This document shows positions 35,160 through 47,200 of a stretch of 64,000 nucleotides of DNA, piece by piece. Under the pieces are notes generated by a model. That model saw only the letters and a list, made by a program, of their open reading frames with translations. It did no database searches and was not told where the DNA came from. Source of the stretch: Zygnema circumcarinatum (Eukaryota; Streptophyta; Zygnematophyceae; Zygnematales; Zygnemataceae); assembly GCA_037447605.1 (NCBI GenBank), contig CM074809.1, forward strand, positions 2,065,702 to 2,129,701, given 5' to 3'. How positions within the stretch are numbered: the first letter of the stretch is position 1; the number at the start of each line of letters is the position of its first letter. A program made the translations under genes and the position numbers.

Positions 35160-35520
35160 GGGGTAAAGTGGGAGGGACCCTCTCCCCCCCCACTCTTCTC
35201 TTTTCTCTCTCTCTCTCTCTCAATTTGAAGCATGTATCTCTCCAACCTTCCTCTCGCACTATCCCTCGCACTCTCTTTCTCTTGTTCCTGCCTCTCCACT
35301 CTCACGATCTCTCCCACTTTCTGCCACTGTGTTTCCCCTCTTTCAACCCTTCCCCTCTCTCCTCTGACTCTCTCCCTCTCCCCCCCTCTCTCCCTCTCCC
35401 TCCCCCTCCCCCCCCCCTCCCCCTCCCCTCCCTCTCCCGCCCTTTCCCTCTCACCCTCCCCATCTCCCCTCTCCCTCCCTTTCCCTCTCCCACTCCCTGT
35501 TCCCCTCCCTCCGCCGCGAT
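35160..35520. repeat. Polypyrimidine tract
   Basis: Long CT/CCT-rich stretch with runs of C. It yields spurious Ser/Pro/Leu frames on the plus strand and Gly/Arg/Glu frames on the minus strand. Confidence 0.9.
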
Positions 35521-35833
35521 ACATATGAGTTTGTGAGGCCATGACAAAATATGACAAGACCTTCGCACAGGAAGTGAGGCTCTTTGCGAACTGCCAAAAG
35601 CCCTCCGCCTTGGCAGGACATCATTTGGACACTCACTTAATTATTTATTAACTCCAAATACATAGACATAGAATGATGGTGAACAAGAAAAATACATAGT
35701 CTTCTTCGAACAAAAGAACTGCTCAAACGGTTTGAAATCAAAAGTGGGTGGGCCATAAGTTTTCTGAAGTCCAGCAGAATTGGTCAGCAGGGAAGCCGTG
35801 GCCGTACATGGCAAGCACTCTTCTCCGATCCCT

Positions 35834-38800
35834 TCATTCAGATTTCCTCTTTGCTCGTAATGCCCGCAGTAGAGCTCGTGTCAACAGACACCCAAAAACG
35901 AGTGGAATGAGGAAAATTGCTGCGAAACAGGCAAGAAAAAAAGATACTAATGAGTTTGTAAAGGGTGGTCAACAATAACCTAGTAATGGAAGGGAGGCTA
36001 CGTATGGACCCTTGCCCCATAGATTAATTTCTTTACGAGAAGCTTCCTTTAAAAACTGCAACCAGGCGCAAATGACAAAAGACCTTTTCGACAAAGTGGA
36101 CCAGCCCACAGTTAAGTCCTAGCAAACATCTAGTGGAACATTCTAACAGTGCGTGCATTGAATAGCCAAATAAAAAAAACTTCTTCTCAGGCGGCACGGC
36201 ACCTATTTTTAACTTGTCATTCAATTATTTGGAATGGATTCCATGCATTATAAAGTGGACTGCACAGTTAGACATCGAGATCTCTCCATTTTTAGCAATG
36301 GGGTTCGTCTACTGCAATTTACATGTGGAGAATCCATCTCCGGATTAGCTCCTGTCATTCAACTCTCATGCCCTCTCTACGGCGATTACTGAGATATGAT
36401 TGGTTGATTGCCAGCCTAATGTGAATGACCCTTATCCTCGCGCGACGATGTGGAAATAGCAAGCAAGAAAGCGAGAGAGTGTTCCCTTCACATACGGCGC
36501 ACTTACCTCCGAGAATGGAGAAAAAGAAGATGGAGAGACGATAACGGGCCAGCCATGGGAGTTCCACTTCTCGCGTGCAGTACTTCTTGAAGCGGCCCGG
36601 CGGTCCGGGAAGAGAGGCAGGCGCGGCCCCCGGCTGAAGGTCCTCGAGGGTCACTTTTCGACCCAACACAATGCGGCCGTGCACATCACGCGTCTGCATG
36701 TCAATGGTGGGCGGGCTAGCATTCCAATCTATTTCCAAAAGACCAAAATTTGGCAATCCTGCAGAAAAAGGGAGGACAAAGGTTCAAGATCACTAAAACA
36801 GCACTAAGGTCACGTCAGCCATGCAGGCTGGTTTTATCGTCTCCGAGCATTCAAGCCTCCAATCGTCGATTGCAGTCTGCTCACAAGAAGAGGATGCCTG
36901 GCAGAAGTGCGAGAGCCCTTCCACAATTACAGCTACTCAAACACGCGAGCAAACAGTCGAATGAATCAAACAACTAAATCGTTAGCAGCACTGATGTTCC
37001 CTGATGTTGTCGGCCTGCACTAATCTCTCTGAATTCAGGCCAACTGCTTACCATAAACACATGAATGATAACGGCAGCTATAAACGCCGGGCTGCCCAAG
37101 CACTCGCATTGGCTTGGCCATAATGGTACTCGCTATGCGCTGAAGGAAGGCCAAGTAGGGCACCTCAGCGGACTGAGTGAGGCCACTGGAGGTGAGGTCA
37201 TAGAGTGGGTAGCCAACACCGGAACAGTCATAACGGCTGAGCTCAGTAAAGTGAACGTCGCCACTGATGAAGATAAGGCCAGGAACCTGCATGTACACCC
37301 TTCACAAGTTCCCGGTTTCCTCCTTTACGGCACTTTCCCTCCGAAAGTGCAGCTACGTATCTGAAGCCCAGTTCGTGCCTGCATGTGAAGGGAAGCAATA
37401 TGCCGTGGGGAAAGCCGACAGTCTAATTACTGAGGGTGCGGTTTCGCAAAATAGGAAAGACTTGTTTAACCGTCAAACATTACAACAAGGGGGAATCAAT
37501 AGTCACCAGCCACTAGGAACTGATGGAGCCAAACTTTCTTCTCCGACAAATCGACTCGACAGCGGCTCAAAAGCACTCTGATCGATGGGCGATCGATCAT
37601 AGCACAAGAGCTTGGATACAGATGCTCTCTCTAAAATCGAGGTCGCTTGACAACCATGAAGTGGGAGAAGTACCTTAAGGGATGCAATGAGGTCAAACAG
37701 GCGGCGCTGTTCTGACGGAAACCGTCCCCATGATTCAACAGTGAACAATGGCTGAACAAGCGCTGATAAATTCGACACCACCTGCATGCTCACGATATCG
37801 CTAAATCGCTGTGCAGTTTTCGATGGCATTGTCAAAATTCAGGCGGGTAGACACTTGTTTAAGCGTGTCTTAACTTGCGCCTCCTCACTTGATGATTCAC
37901 AAAAGAAGCCAAAACACACACCTGAATGGAGGAACCAATGATATGAATCTGTGCATCACTGTTTCGTAGCTCTTTCTCCAGCCAGTTCCATTGTTTACTA
38001 CCAAGTATAGTCCCGTCTGAAAAGTGCGGGTCACGGTTAAAACGTGTATCTAGAAGCAACACCTGGCCCGACGACACAACATGAGCCCGGTTAACCCACA
38101 CAGTTAGTACCTTTTCTTTCTCGTACCTCGCCTTAATGAATTTCACGCGATTTTTGAAACTTGACTCTGCAACTCAGTGATCACCAAAACTAAGACATTC
38201 TAACACCACCTAAGAGGTCAAGCTCAACCTTAATTCGTCTGCCAGATGGTCCATAAGTATAAGAAGTATATACTCCATCCTGTCGTCTCCTGCGGTTTTG
38301 TCCCCTACAAAACATCATATCAGCTATCATCCCGTACAGAAATTACGTGACAGGAAGGAAACGGAATTGTGAAAATTCGGTCAAAATGTGCTCGATGCAA
38401 TGGCGTACTCTTTAACGCATTTCACGCGACTATATGGTCGACAACCTCACTCCTATGCACTTTGTACTTGAAAACTGGCATGAAAAGGGAACGTCAAAAG
38501 TGAACGTATAGAGGAAAACATGCCCAATAGACCTGCCTTGGGCTCCCCTGCGGCTCGCCCAGAAAGTCAAGCATGAGCTGAATGCTCTCATGTTTTATCG
38601 GAAGCTCCTTCCCCGAATCGTCAAGCCCGTAGTCATGGTCATCCCACGTGCCAATCACCTGCCACGCGGTTCAGCAACGGTATCTGTTGTATATATTCCT
38701 TCTGATCCACTGGGGCATTATCCAGTTGAGCAGATGGATCAAAACGAAATGCAAGATGCCTGCCCGGTCACACCTGAGCTCTTTCTTGCAGTGCCTGATA

Positions 38801-40325
38801 GCGCGGATGGGATCGCCCTTCATCATACATCTGCTGCATTTGCTTTGGTGACACCGGGCGAAATCGGGAAACCTTCGCAAAGAACCCCTCATTGGCTTCA
38901 GGCCCAAACATGCGCAACGGCTTCTTCTGGTCCGCATAGATGTTGTCTCCAAGCCAAATGAACACTTGAGGGTCAACGGCAAGTATACTGTCCCATACGG
39001 GCTGCACCTCAACGAAGAACGGAAACGAGGTTACGCTTTAGTTTCGCAAGTGATTAAGGGAGACGTCTTGCAGTTCACTACGATTGCAATCATTGTTTCT
39101 GCTGTTTAACGCAAGAGAGTGAGAGAGTTTATTAGTTTATGACGAAGAAAAGGAGGAAGGAAAGAAACAGTAAAAAGTACTGCTGAATGCCAGCACATGT
39201 TCAGTTTGACGAGAAAACACATGCGAAACAGTTACAAAGTGCCAAGTTATTCAAATTTGAGGCGCCTGAACCGCAGGAACTCAAAATGAGCAAATTGGCG
39301 CTGTTCTGTAACCGCCATGGCTGCTTTCTAACAATCTTCTCGACAAAGTGATGACTCATCCTATTAATTCCTTACACGATGCTAGACCGTACAATTTTCA
39401 TCGGTCGGCAAGCCGATACCGTGTGCAATATAAACCACAAAAACAAGAAAATACAATCCACAGCAGATGATTGAATTAAACCATTTTTTTTTTTAACAAT
39501 AACTATGACTCAAAAAGCGTCCCGTGTGCAAGTTGGCTTCACGCAGTGCAGAAAAAGACTATTAAACAAATAGAAAAAAACTGGTTCAATATGGTTCAGA
39601 CGGCAGAACTGAATAGAACAGATTTTACATAAGGCAAGAAAACGAGGCTCCCCTTTTTTTTGGGGGGGGGGGGGGGGGGGGGGGGGNNNNNNNNNNAAGT
39701 TCCATTTCTTGCTTCCAAGCATTTCTGTATTTCTTCATCCTCTTTAGCAAGACGCATGCATAAATGTTATACCCAATCGCGGCAGTCAATAGAGAATATA
39801 AGGAGAAAAGTAGTAGGAAAATTCAGCCTCTAAAGGAGCACCAATGATTCTGCTCATTTAATCAAGCCACGCGCATTCATTGTATCTGGTAGTACCTGCA
39901 TATTGCAAACGTGGCTAATGACACACACATGAGCCAGCAATAACCACTACTCAATCGAAATGCATAGTCAAGCAAACAAAAACAAAGGAGAAACTGCGCA
40001 CGACTTTGTGGCATTTCTAGTTTCATCATATAATTTGTATCCACATATTAAACTAAGGTTCTTTATTCTAACGCGCGCACTCCACTTTCATTCTTCCAAG
40101 GAACACGGAGAAAACCTGTGGAGCACTTTGATTCCGACATGAACCAAATGCGATGCGAGTGATGCTCCCCCCATTCTCCCCAGTCAATACGGCTGATCCC
40201 TCATCTTCCTTTGCGCCGATTGGAGCCTGCAAAGCGCAGCTAGCAAAAGAAAACGCCACCAGCAGCAGCATTGCCAGAAGGAAAAGCTCCGGCGGACGAC
40301 ATCTCCCATCCCCCATCACCACCAT
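35834..40325 (-). CDS. PhoD-type metallophosphatase (alkaline phosphatase D-like), membrane anchored
   Basis: Nine exons join in phase to 480 codons: 40325-40116, 39001-38774, 38658-38537, 38289-38229, 38062-37922, 37781-37674, 37286-37052, 36758-36507, 35919-35834. Residues 1-33 form a signal peptide ([17 protein letters not shown]). PhoD motifs follow in order: [15 protein letters not shown] (D89), [26 protein letters not shown], and [11 protein letters not shown] (D300, H302), so the metal-binding set looks complete. The last two exons encode a hydrophobic segment ([10 protein letters not shown] continuing [13 protein letters not shown]) and a basic tail, giving a type I membrane protein facing the secretory lumen or outside. 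The role is probably phosphodiester or phosphomonoester hydrolysis for phosphate scavenging. The third intron uses a GC donor (GCAGGT). ATG 40316 is an alternative start. Confidence 0.92.
39661..39696. other. Poly-G run ending in a 10-N gap, in PhoD intron 1
   Basis: Twenty-five G in a row (39662-39686) abut ten N (39687-39696). The long homopolymer probably broke the assembly. The site is inside the 1.1-kb first intron of the PhoD gene, so no coding sequence is affected. Confidence 0.9.
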
Positions 40326-40489
40326 AGAAAAAAATATCCTGTAAATTCCCTCCACAACGCTTCCCCGGACCTCCCAGGCCTTCAGCAGGAGGCGGGCCCT
40401 GCCCTTGCAGCCGCCCTTGAAGCCGCCATGGACCTGTAGGGACAGTCAGCGACAGGGGCAACCGCCTTCAGTGGGAGGGGAGGCAGGGG

Positions 40490-40770
40490 GCCCTGTACGG
40501 ATCCACCAGGCAGGCATCCGTACGGTCACCGTACGCAAGGGGCTCCTTGACTTTTTCAAAGGCGCTCGTGACCTAAGCAAATCACAGCTCTCCACGTGGA
40601 AAATATGCTGACGTGGCAAACACGTTGACGAATGACATCAAAGGTGGCATCAAATGGATACGCGCTTGAGCGTACGAAAGGCCACGTGGACGACCCGCGC
40701 TTCGCCACGTGAGAATTTTACGCGTCGCCATGTGGACGACCTACGCGTCGCCAAGGTTTGCCACGTGGCC
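40490..40770. promoter_or_regulatory. Upstream region of PhoD with ERSE-like site and G-box cluster
   Basis: CAAAT at 40578-40582, ten bases, then CACGTG at 40593-40598, matches the ERSE-I spacing with one CCAAT mismatch. TGACGTGGC follows within 20 bases. Three more G-boxes stand at 40683, 40706 and 40762, two of them in an imperfect repeat whose unit starts CCAYGTGGACGACC. CCGTACGG sites occur at about 40498-40535. The block is 170-450 bases upstream of the PhoD ATG on the minus strand. Confidence 0.5.
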
Positions 40771-41205
40771 AGAAATCGGCCGGCGATGAGGGGCGAGGCG
40801 CGCTCCCAACCGGCCCGATGTGCTGCGGGTAGGGTTTTTTGTCGTGTAGCGGGAACAGCCCCGGGCGACCGCACAGAGAGACGTGCATGACCATCAAACG
40901 CGGATGAAATGTGAACAAAACTGGCCAACCAATGGTGGCCAACCATTGAATCCAAAGACCAAAGCTCTCAACTCAACAAGACAATATCCTTATTATTTCT
41001 TCGAAACCAAAAAAAAAAAAAAAATGAAAGAAATCACCCTGTTGTCGGCCCAACAGCAAGCATCGGCGGCCCCACAACAGCACCGATCGACAGGAGAGCA
41101 CCAAAAAAAAAAGCACCAAATCTACTGCAGCTTACATATACACAGCCAATTCAACCTTTCCTTCTGAGTCACTCCCTCCCTCCGCTCTCCCCCCCTCGCC
41201 ACATT
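40771..41205. other. Intergenic stretch between MBD9 3' end and PhoD 5' end
   Basis: A-rich runs at 41010-41025 and 41103-41112, and presumably the MBD9 3' UTR. No other feature was recognised. Confidence 0.4.
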
Positions 41206-44200
41206 TCAACTCTCAGTCGCAGCTCTCCCCGCCGTCGCCTGCTTCTTCTTGGACGCCTTCGGCACCTTTTTCTTCTTCAGCAGCGCGCCGGCCTTTGCGC
41301 CCAATGCCGCCGCAGCGCTGCCCTCCGCCCCCTCCCTCCTCTTAGCCCCGACGCCCAATGAGGCTCCTCCGGAGGGCCCGCCCTTCCCGGGGGACTTGTG
41401 CCTGCCGATGGGCCCCCTCTGAGCCGCCGCAGAGCCGCCGCCCTGCGCCTCCCCCCGCGGCTCTTTTGCGGCTCTGTGGCCCAAAGGGGAGTAGATGAGG
41501 GCCTCGTCCAAGGCGTGGACCCTCAGGGCGGCGGCTGTCCAGGTGCTTGCAGCCACGCCGGCGGCTGGAGAGCTCCAAAACCGCCAGCTCAAGGGTAAGT
41601 GGTCCGCAACCACCATGGATTCCAGCAGTACAGTTGCTTGTGCCACCTGGGATCATCCAGGGGGGGGATCCTTAGCTTCAGAAAACAGGGCTTACAAAAG
41701 ATGAGAAAGTTTTCCAGAATGCAAAGGAAGTCGTTTCGGGTGTTCACACGACATTCGAAGGATGGTTGCATGCATGGGCGTGTGGAGAGAATGGCAACTG
41801 AGAAGATGGCTGCGGCTGTGAAGATGTCACACAAACCCCATGACCTCTGGCCCCTCCATTTATCCTCAAGGACCACTAGAATGCGTACTTTTCTAGCCTT
41901 GACTCGATTAGAGAAATAAGAATCTGAATCGGACAGTTATCCTTCTGGAAATTGTTGATAAGATTAGCTGACTTTTGAGAGAGATAAGCCTGAAGCCAAA
42001 ACAACTAGTTTTTGCTTCATGAAACCACCACGTGCAAGATAATCATTCGGTCTCCTTCCCCTCTCTTCTCTTCTGCTATCTCCTGCGGCCATCAATTCCA
42101 GAAAAATAAGATTCATACCTGCGCAATACTCGCCGCTTGCTTCACAAGCGCCCTCCATGCCCTTCGCCGTTTTGGTGACCCCTGAGCACAACACGTTGTT
42201 TCCACCACCAATCCCAAGGCAGCCTCCATGTCCAGAAGATCCATCTTTAAGAGCTGCAGGATTGCTTGTCCCTCGCTGTTAGTCTCCCCCTGCTCGCGCT
42301 CTCCCACACGTCCGCTTCTCGTTGCTACTGCATCGCGATTTCCATCACTCACTAGCTCCCCCGGTTGGCTCGACACAACTGCACGCATGCCATCTACTTC
42401 TGTCCTTTGCTGCCCTGCAACCTCTCCGGAGTCCTCCTGCCAATCTTCTTCTACGTTCTCATCTTGCCAAACGTCTTCATAACCGAGACCTAACGGCTCT
42501 CCAAGGAGGTACTTCTGGGCAGGGTGACTCTGTTCCTCTGCAGCAACCAGCTTGTCAAATTCTGGTGAAAACTCGTCTAGAGAGGATTCTCCTCTGATTC
42601 CGGTGTCCTCCATTGTACTGTTATCTTCCAAAACACGAACTCCTCCTTCATGCGTGCCATTTTCTGCAAGCGAGGATGAATCACTGTCTGCTCGTGATAT
42701 GAAGATCTCAGATGCTGGGAGAAGATCTGGCACAGTCATATCGTTGTGTGACAGCAGATCAGGCAAGCCCTCCTCCCAAACAAAGACTCCGCGGCTTTCT
42801 GCATCTTCCTCTGCATCCTCTGCAGTGTTTGTCTGGCATACGGTAGGTCCAGGACACAACTCCTTCTCTTCAGACTGCTTCAGCTGACCTGACTTCTCCG
42901 GCTGAGGGGCTTCGGGTTTTCCCTCCCCCATGTCAGCTATTTGTCCTTCCCCTTGCTCCCTCCCTCCTATTGGTCCCGAACAACCAACTCCCAACTGTGT
43001 TTTCTCTCCCCCAGCTTTGCTAGTTTGCGAAAATGGGTCGACCATGGCTACCTTTCCGACAGGCTGTCCTTCTAGTTTTCCATCCATTAATAGAATAGCT
43101 TTCTCCGTAGATTCATCGACTCTCATTGCGCCACTTGGAACCTCGTCATGCTGCATCTCCCCCCGTTTTGAACGCAGCAGATGCCTTGGCCTACTCACTC
43201 TTATGCCCTGTGATAATTGACATTCCCATGCAAAGATTGGAGAACCGTTTATACAAAGAGATGCATCCACCAATGGCGTAATCGGCGGAGCACGAACGGT
43301 TTTCAACCCCTTTTCAGAAACTTGACAAATCTTCCGAATACGTTCTCTAATGGAGGCTGGGGGACCAGGCAATGGACAGATATGCAGAGAAACCAACCCT
43401 TTGCCCTGTTCACAATGCTTCCCTGTAGCTGACACTCCTACATGCTCAGCCTTTGGAGCCAATGGGCTTTCAAGAGCTGTTTGCGGTGTGTTTGAGTTCT
43501 CTTGTGTGCTTGAGGGGAAACCATAGGTTTCACTGCCTCTCTTCTCTAGCTTTGTCTGTGATATATCAAACTTGCCTTCTGACATCTTTTGTGATTCAGG
43601 AGTTTGATGCATTACTTGAGACTGATAAGACGTCAGGGCCCAAGAAGGAAGAGGACTACTCCCAGGTATGGAGCTGACTGCATGCAACATAGCCTGCCGG
43701 GTTTTTGCAACTTCAGAACTCGCAGCTCTATTCACTTCAGTTGTCTTGGCCTCCTGCCTGGAAGATGGTGTTGTCTGTGGAGAGTCGCCTTTCTCTATGC
43801 GGCTAGAGACTGCAGCAGGTCTGGTGATGGGCTTGCATCCGGCTTTGTGAGCATGGAACTCCCCCTTACCTACAAAAGACTGATGGCAAATCAAGCAGTG
43901 CCACCTGGCAGGCCATAGGGGTTCAAGACAATCACACCTCCATAAGGCCTTCTTCGGAACAGAGCCATTTAAGCTGCCTTCCTGTTTCATTGCTGGCTGA
44001 GACTTTGGAAACGGGTCCTCTCTCGTCTGGTTTCTCTCCTGCAAACCCTCTTTGTGAAGACCGCTGTTCTTTACCAAATTGTCAGGTGTGCCATCAATCT
44101 CCTCCGCTACTTTATTTGTGGAGCCCTTGCGCGAATCCCACAAAAACGTGGTCTTCTCCAAGCTTGCCATATATACTTTCTCCTTTTTCTCCTCTCCAAC

Positions 44201-47200
44201 AATTTTCATCCCAAATCTTTGCTCCAAGATAGTAGTGGCATTTGTTTTGCTCAGCAAGACTTGGGCTCTCTGGTCATTTTCAAAAGACTGCCCATCTTCA
44301 ATGACATCGATATCTTTCTGGCCATTTCCTCCAGACTCCTCTTCCACTACCACTGCCCCCACCACCGACTCACTGCCTTCTCTTTCTCGCCACCCTCTCA
44401 GAGCAGACAGTAGGTCATCGTCCATTCTCTCTTTCGCCCAATTGATCAACACATTTAGCTGCTGACTTCCTTCATAGACCCACCAATTGCGAGAACTTCC
44501 CTCACCTGCAGACAGCCAGCTTTCTCCTCGAGATCCTTTCCTGTTAGTCTCCGTCTCTGCTACAGCATCTTGCCTGTCCTCCAAGTACGAGCGTCCAATG
44601 CTTGCTTTCTGTCCTCCTGTCTCTTCGCCACTGACCAGTACCGTCGGTCCACCTGGCATACCTGCCACTCCCCAATATTGTCTGCCCTCCTCATCCTGAC
44701 CCAAAAAAACCTTCCCTTGCCCATTGCCCCGTCTTCCCTTCCGCTGTTGCCCCCCACCCCGCACTCCCCGGCTTCCTCCATGGCTGCTGTAAGTTTTTGG
44801 CTGCACCTCACCACTTAAGCCTGTGGTGTTCTTTCCTTCCCAACAATCAACCTGTTCAATTTTTACTTTTTTCTCGGTTCTTCCTCCTTCCTCTGCTCCT
44901 TCTCCATTTGCTGCTTCCATCAGAGCGTTTGTACCACCTTCAGTTCTTTCCACCTCGATCACTGCCTCATGCTTTCTCTTAATTCCAACCTCTCCTTTAC
45001 CTCCCTCCACTTCCCCACTTCCCCTACCTCCACTCAGCCGAGCAGTCTCTGCCTCAGTATCTCCTCCGATTTCCACTCGATCCCCTTCTTTCACTCCGTT
45101 TTTCTCTTCCACCTTCTTGTTATTATTCTCAAAGTCATCCTCTGTATCCTGATCCACTTTCCGTTTTTCAACAGAAACACATCTTGGCGTCTCTTCGTCC
45201 CTAAGCTGTTCCAAGCCTTCAGCCGCAACCCTCTGCTCCTGTGCTCCGTTGCCTTTCCGTCCGTTTTCTTCCTCATCAGCTTCATCAAGCCGTGCCAGCT
45301 TTGCAATGTGAAAAGGGCGCAATGTCCTTGACCGTTTACGGGAAGATAAGGGCGTCCGCGTCCTGCGCTGAACTCCATCGAAACCAATAGTACGCTGCAG
45401 TTCGTCTCTCACAGCTGATGTCTGCCTGGCAGCTTCACACAAAAGCTTGAGGAGGGCCACTCTCTGTCACCCAGCACACCATTTTCAGCAATGGGTTAGG
45501 CTTCAAAGCAGCTATTTCCAATTACGCATACCAACAAGCAGGTTCGTGATATTTGCAGTAAGCCAGCCTTCCCCAGCCTTCCCAGGTTGCCTTTCCCGTC
45601 CAAGAATTGGAAGTTTCAGGAAATTGGGGTCTCTCCGATTTGATTGATGGTATTGATGACGTAATGAGAACGTCCTTTCCACAATAATCACGATGTAAAT
45701 TTTTTTTTTTTTTTTTTCAGGAGCATTACTACTTTCCTACATGCCTTCTAACCTGCCAGACTCTGCCTGTCAGGGGAAGGATATCTTACGGTTAGTACTT
45801 TCCATCCTGCTTAAAGAATCAACACCCTAACATTTGTACGGCTCCAAGATGTTGATCAATTCCCAAAGTCGTTCACAGCACACTGCAACAATCAACATCA
45901 GCCCATCTAAAAAGAGAGATAAGAATTCCATGGTCTGGAGTCAAATGCGGTCAATACCTCATCAACAGCAAGGCACCAATAGTCTGTGGCGCCCAATCTC
46001 TCCGCCAGCCAATGTCGTGGTTCTAGCTGACCCTCTCCAAGGGCTGTTCTTTGAGTCACTGTAGTTGATTCTTTTTCCGGCTCAGCCGCCATAGCTATGG
46101 TCTTGGCCATTTCCTCCCATTCCCTTCTTCCTTTCCTCTTTCTCTGCACATTGCAGCTTACTTCAATCCATTCTCCGTCCTCGCTCTCGTCACTTGAATG
46201 ACTCTCCAGCAGGCCCCCATTTTGCTCTTCATTCTCGTTTTTCCTGCTCTGCTTGCCACCAGTTCCTTCCACCTGAACTTTTTTTCTGGTGTCTTTCACT
46301 CCTTGAGCAACACATTCTGGACAAAACCAGCTGCCTACTGGCACAGTTTCCAGGGGTGGGTTGAGGCAATACATGTGGTACTCTAAATCACAGTTGTCGC
46401 AAAGCAGGACGTCTTCCTCGTCCTGATCCACTCCACATATCTTGCACCCTTCTTTGTTCCAGGGTACCGCTGGCAGCTGTTCGTCAACGATCACTTCGTG
46501 CTTCTCCTCCTCGTCATTCGCTGGCTCTCTTTTTGCTTGAGTAGCCGTGTTAGTTATTGGTAGAAAATGACCCTTTGATGGTTGCCCAGATGAGGTTGTG
46601 TCAAGAAATGGCAAAGGCCCGGAGCTTAAAGGTGTTACAGGTCCTCCAGCTGCTGCACCAACATTAAGGGCAGGAATCTCCCCAGTCTCACCAAATAGTT
46701 TAAGGACCTGCACATGTAGCTCAGCTTGCAGTTACTTCCACGTGCTCCTGTTTCTTAGCAGGTCTGACTATTGAAGACTATTTATAGGATTTTATAGCTG
46801 TATAACGGACTTTGGGCCCCACTTCTGTGATAAAACAGCGGAAACTATAGAGTGCAAGTTCACAAGTTCGTTTGACCGTCTACGTGTTCAGTAAACTCCA
46901 GCACGAATATCTTCAAGAGAAAGTCAGCATCGTTGACTCGTACCTTCTCGAACGTGCTTCATGCTATGCCATTTGCCTCATATTATGTGAAAGCAACAGA
47001 TTCAATAATAGGTCTGACCTTTGCAGCAAGAAGTTCTTCAAACCGGGTCGATAACTCCAAAGCTGCAGCTCGCAGAACGTGACCCTTGGGGTACACCATG
47101 TACACGTTGGCCCATATCTGCAGGTGCAACAACTCTTTTCAAGATAGTTTCAAACCGATCTCACCTCTTCGGCTGACTCTCTGACAATAAGCTATTGCAT

